This document shows positions 1 through 12,900 of a stretch of DNA of 64,000 nucleotides, one piece after another (within the stretch, counting starts at the first letter, position 1; every line of letters starts with the position of its first letter). The stretch covers positions 215,065 to 279,064 of the forward strand of contig VZRR01010232.1 of NCBI GenBank assembly GCA_013398015.1. Reading direction: 5' to 3'. Position numbers and translations under genes: made by a program. The notes under the pieces are model-generated. The model searched no databases. It was not told the DNA's origin and saw only the letters and a list, made by a program, of their open reading frames with translations. The DNA is from Oreocharis arfaki. Taxonomy: Eukaryota > Chordata > Aves > Passeriformes > Paramythiidae.

Positions 1-165
1 CTTTTGTGTGGGTTACATCAAGATTGTATTCAAACATTGACAGGTTAATTACATGTTTCAAAGCTTGTTTACTGTGATCTGAGAGGAAAGTGTTATTAAA
101 GAAGTGTTCAGCATCTAACAGTGCTTTTTTTTCTCTTTCTTCTCCCTTCCCAATGTTTTCTCTAG

Positions 166-292
166 CTGATTACTCCGCATGCCATCCGTGTACAGACGCC
201 TCCCCGACATATCCCAGGGGTTGTAGAAGTCACATTGTCCTACAAGTCTAAGCAGTTTTGCAAGGGAACGCCTGGAAGATTCATTTACACAG
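166..292 (+). CDS. EBF1: EBF1 coding exon encoding the second part of the TIG/IPT domain (partial gene, 5' exons outside window)
   Basis: This exon belongs to EBF1, a nuclear COE-family transcription factor that binds CCCNNGGG-type palindromes as a dimer and drives B-lymphocyte, adipocyte and neural programmes. The exon follows a pyrimidine-rich tract and the acceptor TCTCTAG at 159-165. It reads 42 codons plus one base (phase 1 at the 3' end) before a GTATGG donor at 293. The translation starts LITPHAIRVQTPPRHIPG and continues through VVEVTLSYKSKQFCKG to RFIYT, matching the vertebrate EBF TIG/IPT domain residue for residue as I recall it. The IPT fold is immunoglobulin-like and contributes to dimerisation. 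By comparison with the roughly 591-residue vertebrate protein, these are about residues 304-345. There is no start codon here because the exon is internal. EBF paralogues are nearly identical in this part, so the choice of EBF1 rests on the downstream exons. Confidence 0.96.
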
Positions 293-2759
293 GTATGGGT
301 GCTTTAGATGTAAGGGGGGGAAATAGGGCAGGCGATATATCACACTTGTTAAGGCTTCTGCTTTCGTCATTAAAAGCTGTGCTGTATCTTATTATTTTGG
401 CTGAGGATGTCCCTGAAGGCACCAGTTTGAGGTCGGAGTCAGAACTGGGTGACTGTAGGGATGAATCTGAAAACATCAGTGTGGGATTCTTGTTTGGTTG
501 TTTGTCCTGGCAGTGGGACATCCCTTTACCCAGGAGGGGTGAGGAAGGAGGGAAACAGATACTGCAGTACTTAAACAGAGGAAGAGTGCAAGCACAAGGA
601 GCCAGACACACAAAGCTCCCTTGAGAAGGGTCCTGCTAAACATCTCCATGTCATGCTGTCCAGCAAGTGTTGCAAGGGTTCAAAGCAGCAGCCTGTTTGC
701 CAGCCCATCTCACCACGACTCACTTGTCTCTGACTTCCAGGGAGCTCCAGTAGCTCTCAGCCCAGCCAGTGGTGCAGACACAGCGACTTGCAGGTGGTCT
801 CCCACGCTGGAGACCGCTAAGTTGAGTGATTTGAGCCTCAGGAATTACTAGCAAAAAATCCACACTGGGACATTGCAGGTGCTGTCAGTGTCAAACCACT
901 CTCAGTAGTTGTAAGAATGGCCCGGGAAATAAATCAAGTAGCAGCCTAACATTTTAAAGAGGATGTGTGTCATTGATTCCTCAGAAGGTGTGTGTGCTGC
1001 AGGAATTAACAGCTTTGCCCTGGTTTTGATGTGCTTTTAATGCACTTGTTCACATCTACAGACAGGACTATGCTGGACCTGTTTGCCTGAACTGTGGCTC
1101 AGCACAACCCAGTGCAATTCATTTCCTCATCCTTGATTGCCCCTGGAACTTTAAGATATATCATAAATACTGGTGACTAAGGCATTCTGAATTCCACTGG
1201 GCACATACATTGCTCCAGCTCTCAATGTATGCACAGGGACTTGGGGCAGAGGAGAGAATTCTGCTCTCCAGCGGGGCAGGAAAGCTCTTATTTGAGTTTT
1301 GTTAGCGCTGAGGAAGTTGAACAAAGGTGCCTTATAAAGGTTCCTTGTCTTTTTCAAATACCCTCTCCCCCACTTGGGATTATGCACTGGGTTTCTTTAC
1401 ACTGGCTCTTATAATGTTCACATATTGCCCTTCTGGCTGATCAGCAGGCGCTTGTGGAGGCTCTGTGTGTTTATTTGTGAGCGTTATGACTTCAGAAACG
1501 TGTGGGAAATCCATATATTGGACAACAACACACCGTATCAGAAAAGTTATTTAGAGTTTGAATGTGTTGGAACAAAAGGAAAAGCAAAGGTCAGATTGAT
1601 GGCTGGTGCAAATTGATGGTGTGAGCCATCACGGGAGTGTGCTGCCCAGGGCTTTGGGCTGCTGGAGATGAATCCTTTCCCTCCTTTCTTTCTTGCAGGA
1701 AGTTGTGCTGTCGTGCTTGTTGTCACCCCGTTGGGGTGGCTGCCCCTGGGGCTGGTGAAGTGGCAGGTGTGCATGTGGAAGGGAAAAAAAAGGGGGAAAC
1801 CTGCTCTCCTTAACTTAGCAAAGAAATTTTTGATGACTTCTTTAAATGTAAAAATGGCTTGAACCCATTTTGGGGTTGCTTTTCAGATCATCATTAATTA
1901 GCTTTTCCAGTAAAAAGGAGGGCAGCAGTTTAGCTTGTGTGCCCAGAAGCAGATGGCTGAATGTGGAAATAAAGTGTCCCAGTAGGGCGAGTGTTTCCAT
2001 GTATGCATTTTCAGGTTGGTGCTTAAAACACAGTATTTTTCATTGAATAAATGGAAGTTATGAAATACAAAACAATAATGATAAAAATGGTAAAATCAAA
2101 GGTGATCCAGTCCATGGACAATTCTCTCACTCACTCAGTTACTTACAGAGTTACAGTAGATACAGAAAAGCTGTTGTGACTGAAATCCTACCTCACACAA
2201 TTTGCATTTTCCTTTTAGAGCCAGCCTGAACTTAAATGTAGCTTTTTAAAAGGGACTAAATGAAACTAAAATAAAAACAATTAATACATCCTGACCTTCA
2301 GAAGTGCCTTCCAGCCCTTTAAACAAAATGCAGGTTCAGTACACGCCTGCCGATTAGTTTTAGTTAATTGAAAATTATAGGATTGACCCAAGAGGAAAAT
2401 TTTGTTTGCACTCCAATCACTTTTACAAATTAAGGAAAATTACCACAATTTTGTTTAGCTAAGGTTTCACACTGAGTTCACGAAATTAGCTCAGCCATCC
2501 CAACAAAGTCAGCACTTTGTTAGTGAGCACTAGAAAAAAACTAATAGTCTATGGTGTGTACAAACGAAGCATAGAAAAAGCTATGATGCTTTAGAGAACT
2601 AGGCCAAGTGGTTTTAATTAGGATTATTGGTTCATTGTAAGTTTTGAAGAACAATCAAACTAGCAGATTAGCTGTTTCTTTTAAAGCTAGAATTTCTTGC
2701 CATTCATTTTTCCCATGAGAACTTGTTTTAACTCCCACATAGCACTATTTTTTTTCCCC

Positions 2760-2777
2760 TTTTTTTTTTTTTTTTTT
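2760..2777 (+). repeat. Poly-T run (18)
   Basis: A homopolymer preceded by a shorter T run at 2748-2755. Confidence 0.85.
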
Positions 2778-2999
2778 AACAAGGCCTGCAGGAAATGGAC
2801 CAATTGGAAGTTGGGATACAGTAACATTCCCCAGCATCACTCCAGCCGATGGGAGTTTTTCACAATGTTCTTCAGTGAACTCAGTGTTCTGGAACATATT
2901 ACAAAACCACAGAGGCCAAATGTTTTCTCAGAGGAGTTTGGCCTCTGTTTTTGGCCGAAAACATTTCAGCATCACTTGCTGCTTATTTACCCTGCTATT

Positions 3000-3070
3000 A
3001 AGAACAAGAAAAGGGGAGAGCAGAAAAAGGAGGGAGGAAAAAGCAAAAGAGAGTGTGTGAGAGAGAGAGA
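3000..3070 (+). repeat. Purine-rich tract ending in (GA)n
   Basis: About 70 nt of almost pure A/G on the + strand, ending in a (GA)5-6 run at 3059-3070. It is broken only by a few pyrimidines (for example a TGTGT interruption at 3054-3058). Confidence 0.8.
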
Positions 3071-3920
3071 ACAAGACCTGGGGTTTGTGGGCGGTGCAGG
3101 AATTGATCAAGCGTAGTTTCCTTTCTGGTGAGAATGTCCCTGCTCGTTAATGGTCCCATTTTGTGGTCAGGTCTCATTTAGAAGAAATTATTTTTAATCA
3201 GTGTTCAACAAAATATCCCCTCAAGCCACCTGGCTGTAAACTGTTTTTTTCTTACTGTTAAGTAGTTAAGTTCTCAGAAGAAAATACCCAGTGACCCATT
3301 AATTTTAGCCTTTTTTTCCTCTTTAACTGCAAATAACTTAGTAACATGATCTCTAAGTAGTCCATGTGCCATCTAGGAATCAAGGTAACATATATATAGA
3401 GAAATCCTGGCTTTTGTGAGTATTTCTGAAAGAAATAAACCAGTGTCAACCCCGTGCTTGCAAGAAAACATCGGTTTTTTATTTTCCATCTGCAAAGCGA
3501 GCCATTAGCATGCACTTAGAGAGCAATTATTCCTTAGATTTTAAGCTTTGACATTCCTGAGAGAACGTTAGTAGAAAAACAGAAGTCTGAACGCACCTTG
3601 AATGCGTGTTCATTTTGGAATAATGTTAAAAGTCCATACTGCACACAGAAATACCCAGGTAAGCTGTGGCACCCTTCATCTCTAGGTCTCTTCTGGCACT
3701 GGAGAGCACTGAATGAATTAAGCTTTGTGTCACAGCTTGGGAGTCAGGTATGTGTCAGAAGCATTATTCTAGGTCTGGAGAAACTGAGGTAAAGGAAGAG
3801 ATTAGAGATACAAATCCATGGGTAGTTTGGCAAGGTGACTCAGGGCGTATATGGTTTACTTAAATAAGAGATGAGAACTGGTGCAAATTTGTGATATCCA
3901 GACAGGCCGTTGGGATTTTG

Positions 3921-3940
3921 TTTTAATTTGTTTTAATTTG
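3921..3940 (+). repeat. Two perfect copies of a 10-nt unit TTTTAATTTG
   Basis: A perfect direct duplication with a partial third copy in front (GATTTTG). Confidence 0.85.
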
Positions 3941-6900
3941 AAAAAATGGATGCATCGAGGACAACATGAATTTCACAGATGACTTTTGCAGTGGTACTAA
4001 ACGGCAAGATTTGAGTGGGGCTGCACGACTGTGAGTGAGATGAGAATTTATCTCACTGTATTTTGGAAAGGACATATGGAGGGTCCATAAAAATGCATTA
4101 TGCTGCTTCTTCTACCACCTGCTCAGTTTAAGATTTTGTGCTTTTGTTCCCAAGTCAGAGCAAAAGACTTCGTAGGAGCCAGAAGTACAGAGCTGGGTCA
4201 CTGAGGTTGTGTGCAACACGGGTTAATTCAGATTCTTGGCCGAGAAGTACCCCAAATACTGCTCCTCCTTTTGGAAATGGGTTGTCTGGTTGGATACAGG
4301 CTGGAGTTTAGGGACCATTTTAATTTGCATTAGGCTTGCAGAGAGGCTGTGGGCTGAACCCTTTGTGTGCTGAGAGGGCACCAAGAGGAACAGGCAAGTC
4401 CCCCACAGGCCATTTGGGGTTTTTCACAAGCTGTGGGATGGGAAGTGTCTCCAGAAGTGCTGCTGATGGGAATGGCTGGATGGAGGGTGAGCATAGGCAC
4501 ACAGGGCTGGGTGTGCGCTGGGAATAACCCGGGTGCTGAGCTCTGACCCTCCAGGATAACTGTGACAAAGGCTGAGTAGGACAGAGTGGGCACTGCCAGG
4601 GCTGGCCAGCATTTGTATTATGCTGTTGGGCCACTGTGTGTGGAGAGATGGGGAAATCCTGGTGCTGTGAAGGTCAGGATACTCACAGAATTTCTGGGAA
4701 ACTGCGTCTGTCTCTGAAATGTCACAGGGCTTCTCAGGGAGCTTTTCACTCCCCTGTTTGCTACAAAGAAGAAATAGCCTCATGTGGAAAAATCTTCTGA
4801 AAAATATATGAGTCTGTGTACAAACAGGAAGAGCCTTGCAGATCACAGATGACTTGGGTAGCGTTTCCAAAAGTCTCTTTTAGGTGACTTCATTTTCAGA
4901 TTTTTAATTTTAGGTGATTTTATTTACAGGAGTACAGGATTAGTTGTCTTCCGAGAACCTTTTTCTTTTCATTTTTTTAAAGTCAAATACCTTCAAGAGT
5001 AAGAGACCAAAAACTGCCTGTCACCATCTAAAACCTCAGTCTGTGGTCCTGGAAGCAAAGGTTGGAGTCGTGTACAGAGATCTGATCAGAATTGGAAACA
5101 CTTAAAAGCTGATCTTGAGTCCCTTAAGTTTCTAACCTGGTAAACTTCAGCCATTTCCTTTGCTAGGAAAATTTTCTCAAGAAAGCACCAACACCTATGC
5201 AAAGTTCAAAGGATACATAATCAATGAAACAATCAGTTTTTGGAATGGAGAGTTCTGGAGTTTGTAGACTAAAGAAAAGAAAATTTTAAAAAGAAAGGAA
5301 GGAAAAGAAGAGGTGATAAGAGACAGACTGGCTGTCAAGAGGCTCCTGTAGCCCCACTGGAGCCTTTCTTGATCCCTGTAGACTGGAGTTTGACCCTTAC
5401 ACCATCTAACCTTGGCTATAGCTGTGTGGCTGTTGGTTCCTGAGAAATGTTAAAACCTAGTGGCAGTTATTCTCAAAATCAGTAATCCACAACCTCATTA
5501 GTTTTACAATGCCTCATTCATGTGTGTTTATTATTAAATCATGAGCACTTAAATAACTGATTAGTATAAATCAGGAGAGAAGGCCACCATCAACAGAACA
5601 ATAAAAATAAAAGAAAAAAAATCCAGCATCTCTGATGCTGTCTCAGGTTTTATCCTGATGTGTTTATAAAATTCTTCACCCTCAAAGATATGAGGATCAT
5701 TAAGCTGAAATGAAATATGGAGCACATCACTTCTCCAGAAGAGTGACCAGCTATGAGATCTGGTAGCTAGCAAATGAATGCTATTTGTTTTTAACAGCAG
5801 TTTTTATCTGCCTTTCACTAGTAAATATTAATAGCAGTGGCAGAACAAAAAAGCATCCGATGTCTTGAAGTTAAATAGCCACAAAGTGTTGCAGAAGAAC
5901 AGAAAAAAATCCTTCAATACAGAGAAATATATAAAGTTTAAAATTAGAGCTGTTTGTTCTTAAAAGCAGAAGAGCCCAGGACTGCAGGTTTGGATGTGCT
6001 TTGGATGCTCCATAGAAAATCTGTTCTTGATCTCAGAGAGGCTCTGTGGAGGAGAGATGGTGAATCCTTACTCTAGAGCACAATCAAGTTAAGGATGAAT
6101 GAAATCAAACCTTTGTAAATGTAAACTATTACTGGGGAGTTTAATTAATGTCTCTGGAAACAAGCAAAAAAGAAAATCCTTAGAACAACTATTTAAAAAA
6201 TATCCTAACGCAGATTTCTCTGGGTTCCCCCTTTATCTCAGTGTGCCAAATGTTCCTTCCCAGGTGGATCTTGCCAAGAGGACTCCAGAGGTGTTTGCCA
6301 CAGTCACTGAAGAACTCATGGCACCACTGCTGGGCCCAGGAAACTGCAGGGAAAACAAGGGTGGGATTGGTGCAGGCTCTCCCTCCAAGCCCCCCCAGCA
6401 GTGATGTGATCTGGGTGTTTCCTGCCCTTGAGGAGAAAAGCTGCTCTCAGGAAATCTCTGAGTTTAAGCTTGAACCTGGCCCTTGGTGTGTTCCAGTCCA
6501 TTAACTGAGTCAGTCACCTGCCCTGCCTGGAAACTTTTAGGGGAAAAAAAAAAAAAAAAGGCTGCAATTGTTTTGGAACAAGGTTTTCTAGATGAAATAA
6601 TTTCAGTTTTTATCATTTTGGTAGTGGTTTGGGGGGTTAATGTTGTTACCACAATATTTGTTTTGAAGCTTGTAAGGACATGCCCATTGGAGTGAAATAT
6701 GGACAGTTATCAGGGTGGAATATTAAGAATATTAGGGTGGTTGACTTGGTTTGCAGAAAGTCAGGAGAGGAAGCTGCAAGGAATTCTAATTGATTGCAGG
6801 GAGCAGATGGTGGAGGTAAACTGGAAAATTCCTATTCTATGCTAATAGGAACAGAGAACCTTTATATCTTCAGTATTTCTTAAACACTGGTAGCACCTAA

Positions 6901-9900
6901 CAAACCACAAAAAACAATCACAAAAAGTGTGAGGGAACCTGTAGGACAGCTTCAAAATGAAAGCAATTACAGCAACTGTCAGAATAAAGCTGGCTGTGAA
7001 GGAAACATATTATTTTGCATATTTTATGTACACACTTTCCAAGAAATATGACCTTTATTTTCTAGTTAGAGGGAAGTGCAATCAGACTCTACGCAGCAAA
7101 GGGTAGCTGGATCATTAAAAAGAATATTTTCTCTGATATTAGAAGTCTAAATGGGCACTAGTCCTTATTCACAACCCTGGCTGTTTCTGTCTGCCCTGAG
7201 TTAATAAGTGATAAGGCCAAAAGAGAAATAAATCACTGAAGTCCCTGTCCAAAGAAAACATATTGACTACAGCCAAGCAAATAACAGCCCATAACCAATG
7301 GTCCCATTCATCATTCATGTAATAGGGATATAAAGTATTTTCTACCTATGAAACCATGGAGTAGGAAAAAGCCTGATAAGCCCCCAGTCTAAACTATGTG
7401 ATTTGATTATTAAAGGACATGAACTGTTTGTCACATACCTTTAATCTTTAAGATGTGTTGCCATTTCTGAACTATAAATTTGTGGTAAAGGATTAGAAAG
7501 CTATTAACAATAAAGGTATAAAATAGACTTTATAAGGATTCCTGCAATTGTCATGCAACCCTGTAGACCCTTGGAACCTTAACCCATTGAATGTGATATA
7601 ACATTGTTATCTGACCTTCAGAGCCAAAAAACCATTTTTTTGCTTTTCAAGTTCCAGACTTCATGATAAATTAACCCTCTGGATTCACAAAATAAGCCTT
7701 GTAAATTCTTTTCTTTATCCCCACCCCAATACCTTTAAATTTTCATACCCTTGCTTCAAAACTCTTATTCCAGACTGAAATTGTTAATCTTTTTTTATTC
7801 TCCTTTTAGCTCATGTCACTTGATGAGATATTATTCCCTCTTTTTAAATAAATGGCCAATAAAACAGGGAGCTGAGATGAATTTCTAAAAAGTCTGCATC
7901 GTACTTTGTTTTAACAGGGGGCTTCACTGTCTTGTTTCTTAATGTGTGGGTATCCAGGACAGACAAACACCACAGAAATGGGCAGTTTAGAGTGGCAGCA
8001 GAGGCTGCACTGATCACCTTAATGCATTGTGATGCTGTGCCCTGAGAAGAGGGACAAGGCACTGTCTCTTTGCTGGTCCAGAAAGCAGAATCCTTAACTA
8101 CTTGTTGCCACTGACGTGTTTAATGACTGGGAATTCTGGCCTCCTCATGGGAATGTATGTCCCTAACTCATCCTTCCTGCTCTTCTTGTGGGGTGCAGCG
8201 TGCTTTGCTTTCTGCTGGAATGGTGAGCAGGGTTTGCTGTGGTTGAGGAGTGGCCAAGCTGTGGCCAGGCTCTCAGAGGTGCCCGCGGCACGCTGGCTCT
8301 GGAGAGGGAGTCAGGACCTGAATTTAGTGCACAGCTGCCTGAGGCACGTTCTCACACAGCACTGCCTGCCAAATAGTCTCCTTAAGATGTGCTGAATCCT
8401 TTGAGGTGCTTGTTAGTGAGGGCTCGTTTTGCTGAGGCATTTTGTTTCACAAGTGCCCAGCTCTGGGATGTGCAGCGTCATTCCCCGGAGGCAGGACTTG
8501 GGCAGCCTCGTTCCTTGTGCTTGTACCAGCATCTCTACACAGCCAGTAGTGCTTATCTAGCCTGGTGAGAGCTTCTGACAGCAGTGACTGCAGAGAAGAT
8601 GTGCCTCAATATAGCCCATGTCTACAGATTCAGGCTTTTTTTGTTAATATATAGATAAAAGGAAAATCTTGTACTTGTAGCCTTTCATCTCAGTAGATGC
8701 AAGAGCAATTTATTGCATGGAGTGTGAAGTTCTTTGTACTTTTCTGCTATCTTGCAAGAACTCACACAGACTCTTCTGCTTAGTTATGAAGATATCAAGT
8801 GCATAAGTGCTGTGCTCTGCCTGGTGACTGGATAGAGATGCTGGAAACAGTTTAATCACAGTATGACAGAACTCAATCCTGGCAGCTTCTCAGGCTGGCC
8901 CAAAACTCTGCAGAGTTGCCTCCTGGCACAGGGTTACAGTGTCCATCCTTACTTTATTTAAAGTTATTTTGAGTACTTTGGTATGAAACTTTGCAGTGCA
9001 CATGTGCCCTGTAGGCTGCAGGGTTGGTGTGCTGGTGTCACCACAGGAGCTAACTCGGAAAGGAGTTGTAACCACGGTGTTTTAAATGATGTGAGACATG
9101 TGGCAGTGGGCCACATTCATTTCATGATAATGGCTGGCTAATGTCTTAGAGAAAGCAGAATTTCCTCGAAGATTCAATCTGCAAAAAAGTTTCAGCAATC
9201 TCAACAAGCTTCCTCACGACCTCCTGGCAGGTCACTGTCAGCACCCAGCTGCTGCTGTTGCTAAGGGAAAACATTGTGATGTTAATACTGCCGCTTTTTT
9301 TTTTAATTAAAAAAAACAAACCTCTAGCCCAATTGTTTGAAGTCTGTTTATAACTGTATAACCTTCACTGAGAGGAGTTTTGCCATTGGATCTTGCCCCT
9401 GTTCTGTTGTGAGCAGTTAATTAAGAAATATAAAACCATCATGACTTAATCCTGCCGAGCATATGCAGATGTTTTATTCCACAAGGTAGGGCAGAAATTA
9501 TTTGATATATCAGAACACCAACAAGTTAGCATGAGGTAAATTAGGCTGTGCTTTTGCAGATATTTTGCATGAGCTTCTTCCATTCCACACCAAACTTAGA
9601 CTGCCAAGGACCAGGGAGTTCATGGCAGTTTACACCCAGGGGAGAGAAGTGTGAGCCCTCCAGCTGATATTGCAATAAAGGGCCTGGATTTGGACAGCTG
9701 CCCTTGAAGAGCTGCAGCTTTGCACAGTTTGCCCCAAGGTATTTGCGTGGCCATACCTACTGTTATTTCATCTCTCAGTGTCTTCTCTAAATTCTGTCCT
9801 CTCCCTTCCTTCCCAAACATGATTTCTCTTCTTTTTCCTGTTGCCATAAATTGTGGTTAACCTCTGTGCTTGAAGAGTTGTGGACTCAAACTGCTGTTGG

Positions 9901-12900
9901 ATATCACCAGGTGTCAGCATTGGTGGTTAAAAAGAGGAAAACCCCCACCCAGCAGACAGAGAGTTAATAAAAACCAACCAAATCACACACATACACAAAC
10001 CTAAAACAACCCAACCAAAAAAACCACAGAGAGAAACACCACACAGACAACTAAATATGGTATTTTTTTAAGACCCCATGGGACACAAAATGCACATGGC
10101 ATTTAAGATGTTGTAACAGCCATCTAGTAAAAATATGTATTTGTTAAAACAGAAATTGGTGCCAAACTCCCCATTTTAAATCTGTGAAAATTACAGAGCA
10201 AAACTGGGATACCTCTGAATAATTGTGAAATTTGATGTCCATTTTACTACTGCAGCATCTTCAGGGTGGGTTTTATCCCTTTTCGACATGATGAAGCCCT
10301 TTTATACCTTACAAAAGTGTAGTGAACCCTTTGGAGCTCTGGGCCTGATATCCCCTGGACTGTCTTAGATGTCATTTAAGATGTGGGGGAATCATCAGGA
10401 AACTTCTCTCTGTCCTCTGCCTGCACATGGGCTCTGAACAACTTCTCAAATAAGCACTTGTTTGGCTGAAGCTGGATGAGGAGCATTTCACCCTCAGTGC
10501 CCCACATGCCAGGCACTGTGTAGGAAAGTTACTATTACCCCAAATATTGCAATTCCTGATGATTTCTGAAATACATCTACTCCTTGTCCCCTCTTTCTTT
10601 TGTTTTGCTTTTTTTCTCCTAACTTATACCCAGTTCCCAGCTTTCAGTGGGATACTTTCCATAGAAGACTACAACTCGTCAAATAAAAATACGTAGTTTG
10701 TGTGCTCAGGCAGTCCCAGCAGCAAGCTTATACTTGTAAAAATGAAAGGCAAGATTTTGCTGCCAGAAGTAACCATGAATTCATGTTTAAAGGTCACTTC
10801 TACTAGGGAAATATTTTTTCCAAATGTAGGTCTCTGACTGTTTTCACCGCTCCAAAAAGAATTCTCCCAGAAGTTCACATGCATGTTGTGCACAGCTCCT
10901 AGAAATAGTCATCACATTGCTGTTCCAAAAACCAGGTCTTCAGGTGGCCATCATACTGAAAAACAACAATATATTTTTCCACAGGTTTTTAATTTTGAGG
11001 TACTTTTTGTTCCCTTAAATCTTGCATTAAGCTGTGGATGTCAGTTGTTTAAAAGGATGAGACTGAGACATGCCTCACCTCTTTGCCTGAGATTGGATTT
11101 TCCCTGGGTGTTTCTGTCAGCTCAGGGGCTGTTATTGATAGAGGAGCTCTCTGGGCAGTGCACAGGTCTGGCTGGCCAGGAACAGGAACCTGCACTGGGT
11201 ATCTTTTGTTCTAGGATGAAGAATTTAGTTCAAATCTCCCGAAGACAAGGCCAAGTCTGCACATCCTTTCTTCACCAAAACTGTTCACCCTTGCATCTCT
11301 TGCAAGTTCTGTTGAAAAGACAGATGAACCTCCTTTAAATTGGGGCCTAAGGGAAAGGATGGAAATGACCCCCCTCCCCTTTCCAATTTCCCCCATTAGA
11401 CTTTTTTTCACAGATGTTCATGCTGATTAGAGCTGGGAAATAAGGGTATTTCTGTGGACCATGAATATTCATTTGTTTTTTGGCAATGAATTTCCTTCAG
11501 TTTCCCTGTAGTGTTTTGCTCCCTGTGAATGTTTGAACATGTGAGTTTGCTGAAACAATCCCTCCTGAGAAAATCTCGGAGTGTGCTATGGAAAGTGAAT
11601 TTTCCATGGTGTGTATGTCTTTGCCTGGATAAAAGGAAGTAAAACTCACTGTTGGTTGTTAAGAAATAAGACTTAAAACCAGCAAAGACACAGGTGAGGG
11701 GATGCCCTTGCTGAACATACGCTATAAATGGAGAATTTAAATAAAACATTTGTAACAATCCACTCTGTAATTATCTATCTACAAGGATAAGGTTAGTCAG
11801 AAAAACTATTTGACAAATACTTTAATTTAACAGAATGATTGGATAAAAACATCTCTTTGGAGGGTTACTGCCTGGGAATAGTTTGTTGTGAATTATTTGC
11901 CCCACTGTAGTACTGATGCCCAGATCCAAAGAAACTGCTGGACTTGCTCCTTGAGGGGTCTGTGATGCCTAATTAGACCAAATGGATATCAGCAGAAAAC
12001 TGTACAATTTATAGCAGAAAATCCCAGGGATTTTTTCATTTTTCCTTTTAACATTTTTAAAGTGTTATAAAACATTGAGTGGAGATTACTGTACCTCCTA
12101 CTGCTCGATCTTGTAATCCTGCAGTAAATGTGAGGATAGAAATTGCAGCTGAAGCATAGGGAAGAGCCAGGATCCTGCACTGCAGCCCATGAGCAGGCAG
12201 GCCAGGCAGACTGCGTGCAGGAATTTGGCAGAATTCCTCCAGCTTCGGTGGGAATCTGCATTTTCCTTTCAAACTGTACCGTTTCGGTCTTTGGGATCAC
12301 CCCAAATTGTCATTATTTTCTGTGTAGCAACTTAATACTTGCCCAGCGTGTTCTGTGGAATAATGTACACAATTTTACAATAACTATGTAATTAACTCAC
12401 TTTGCTACTCCCCTCTCCAGGGAAACTCATGCTTCTATTAATGCTATTAGGAAGGTCCTATGCACAGAACAAAGAAAGTGGTGCAGCAGATGAGTTAACA
12501 TGATTTGATTTGCAGATGCTTTAAACACTTAGCAGGAGACAGCTACGGAAGCTAATTAAATCACTCTAAGGTGCACAGGATTATCTGCTTTGTAAGAAAC
12601 AATTTCAGTGAATTATGGTCGCCCTTTAGCTGAGGGGAAGTAAAAAGCATATTTGTTTGGAATTAAATTTCCCACTCAAAGTGCCCATCAGGCCTCTCCT
12701 TCCTCATATTTCTGAAATAGTCTTCTTTTGCAGCCAGTATTTTCTAGGAATCTGGATTTTCATTTTGTAAGCGTGGTGCTGCTTCCAACTTTCTTACGTA
12801 AAAATTTTCCTACTTAGCTATTGATTAGGATCTGCCTTTAAGCAGTGTCTGGAGTAAAAAATCGTGTTGGAACATTCACTACCTCTCAGATACTGCATCT

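Noticed and set aside
6960..7700. Possible old LTR (TATAAA-like and AATAAA-like motifs in an AT-rich segment)
   Set aside because: No pair of TG...CA ends, target-site duplication or primer-binding site was found. AT-rich intron gives such motifs by chance.
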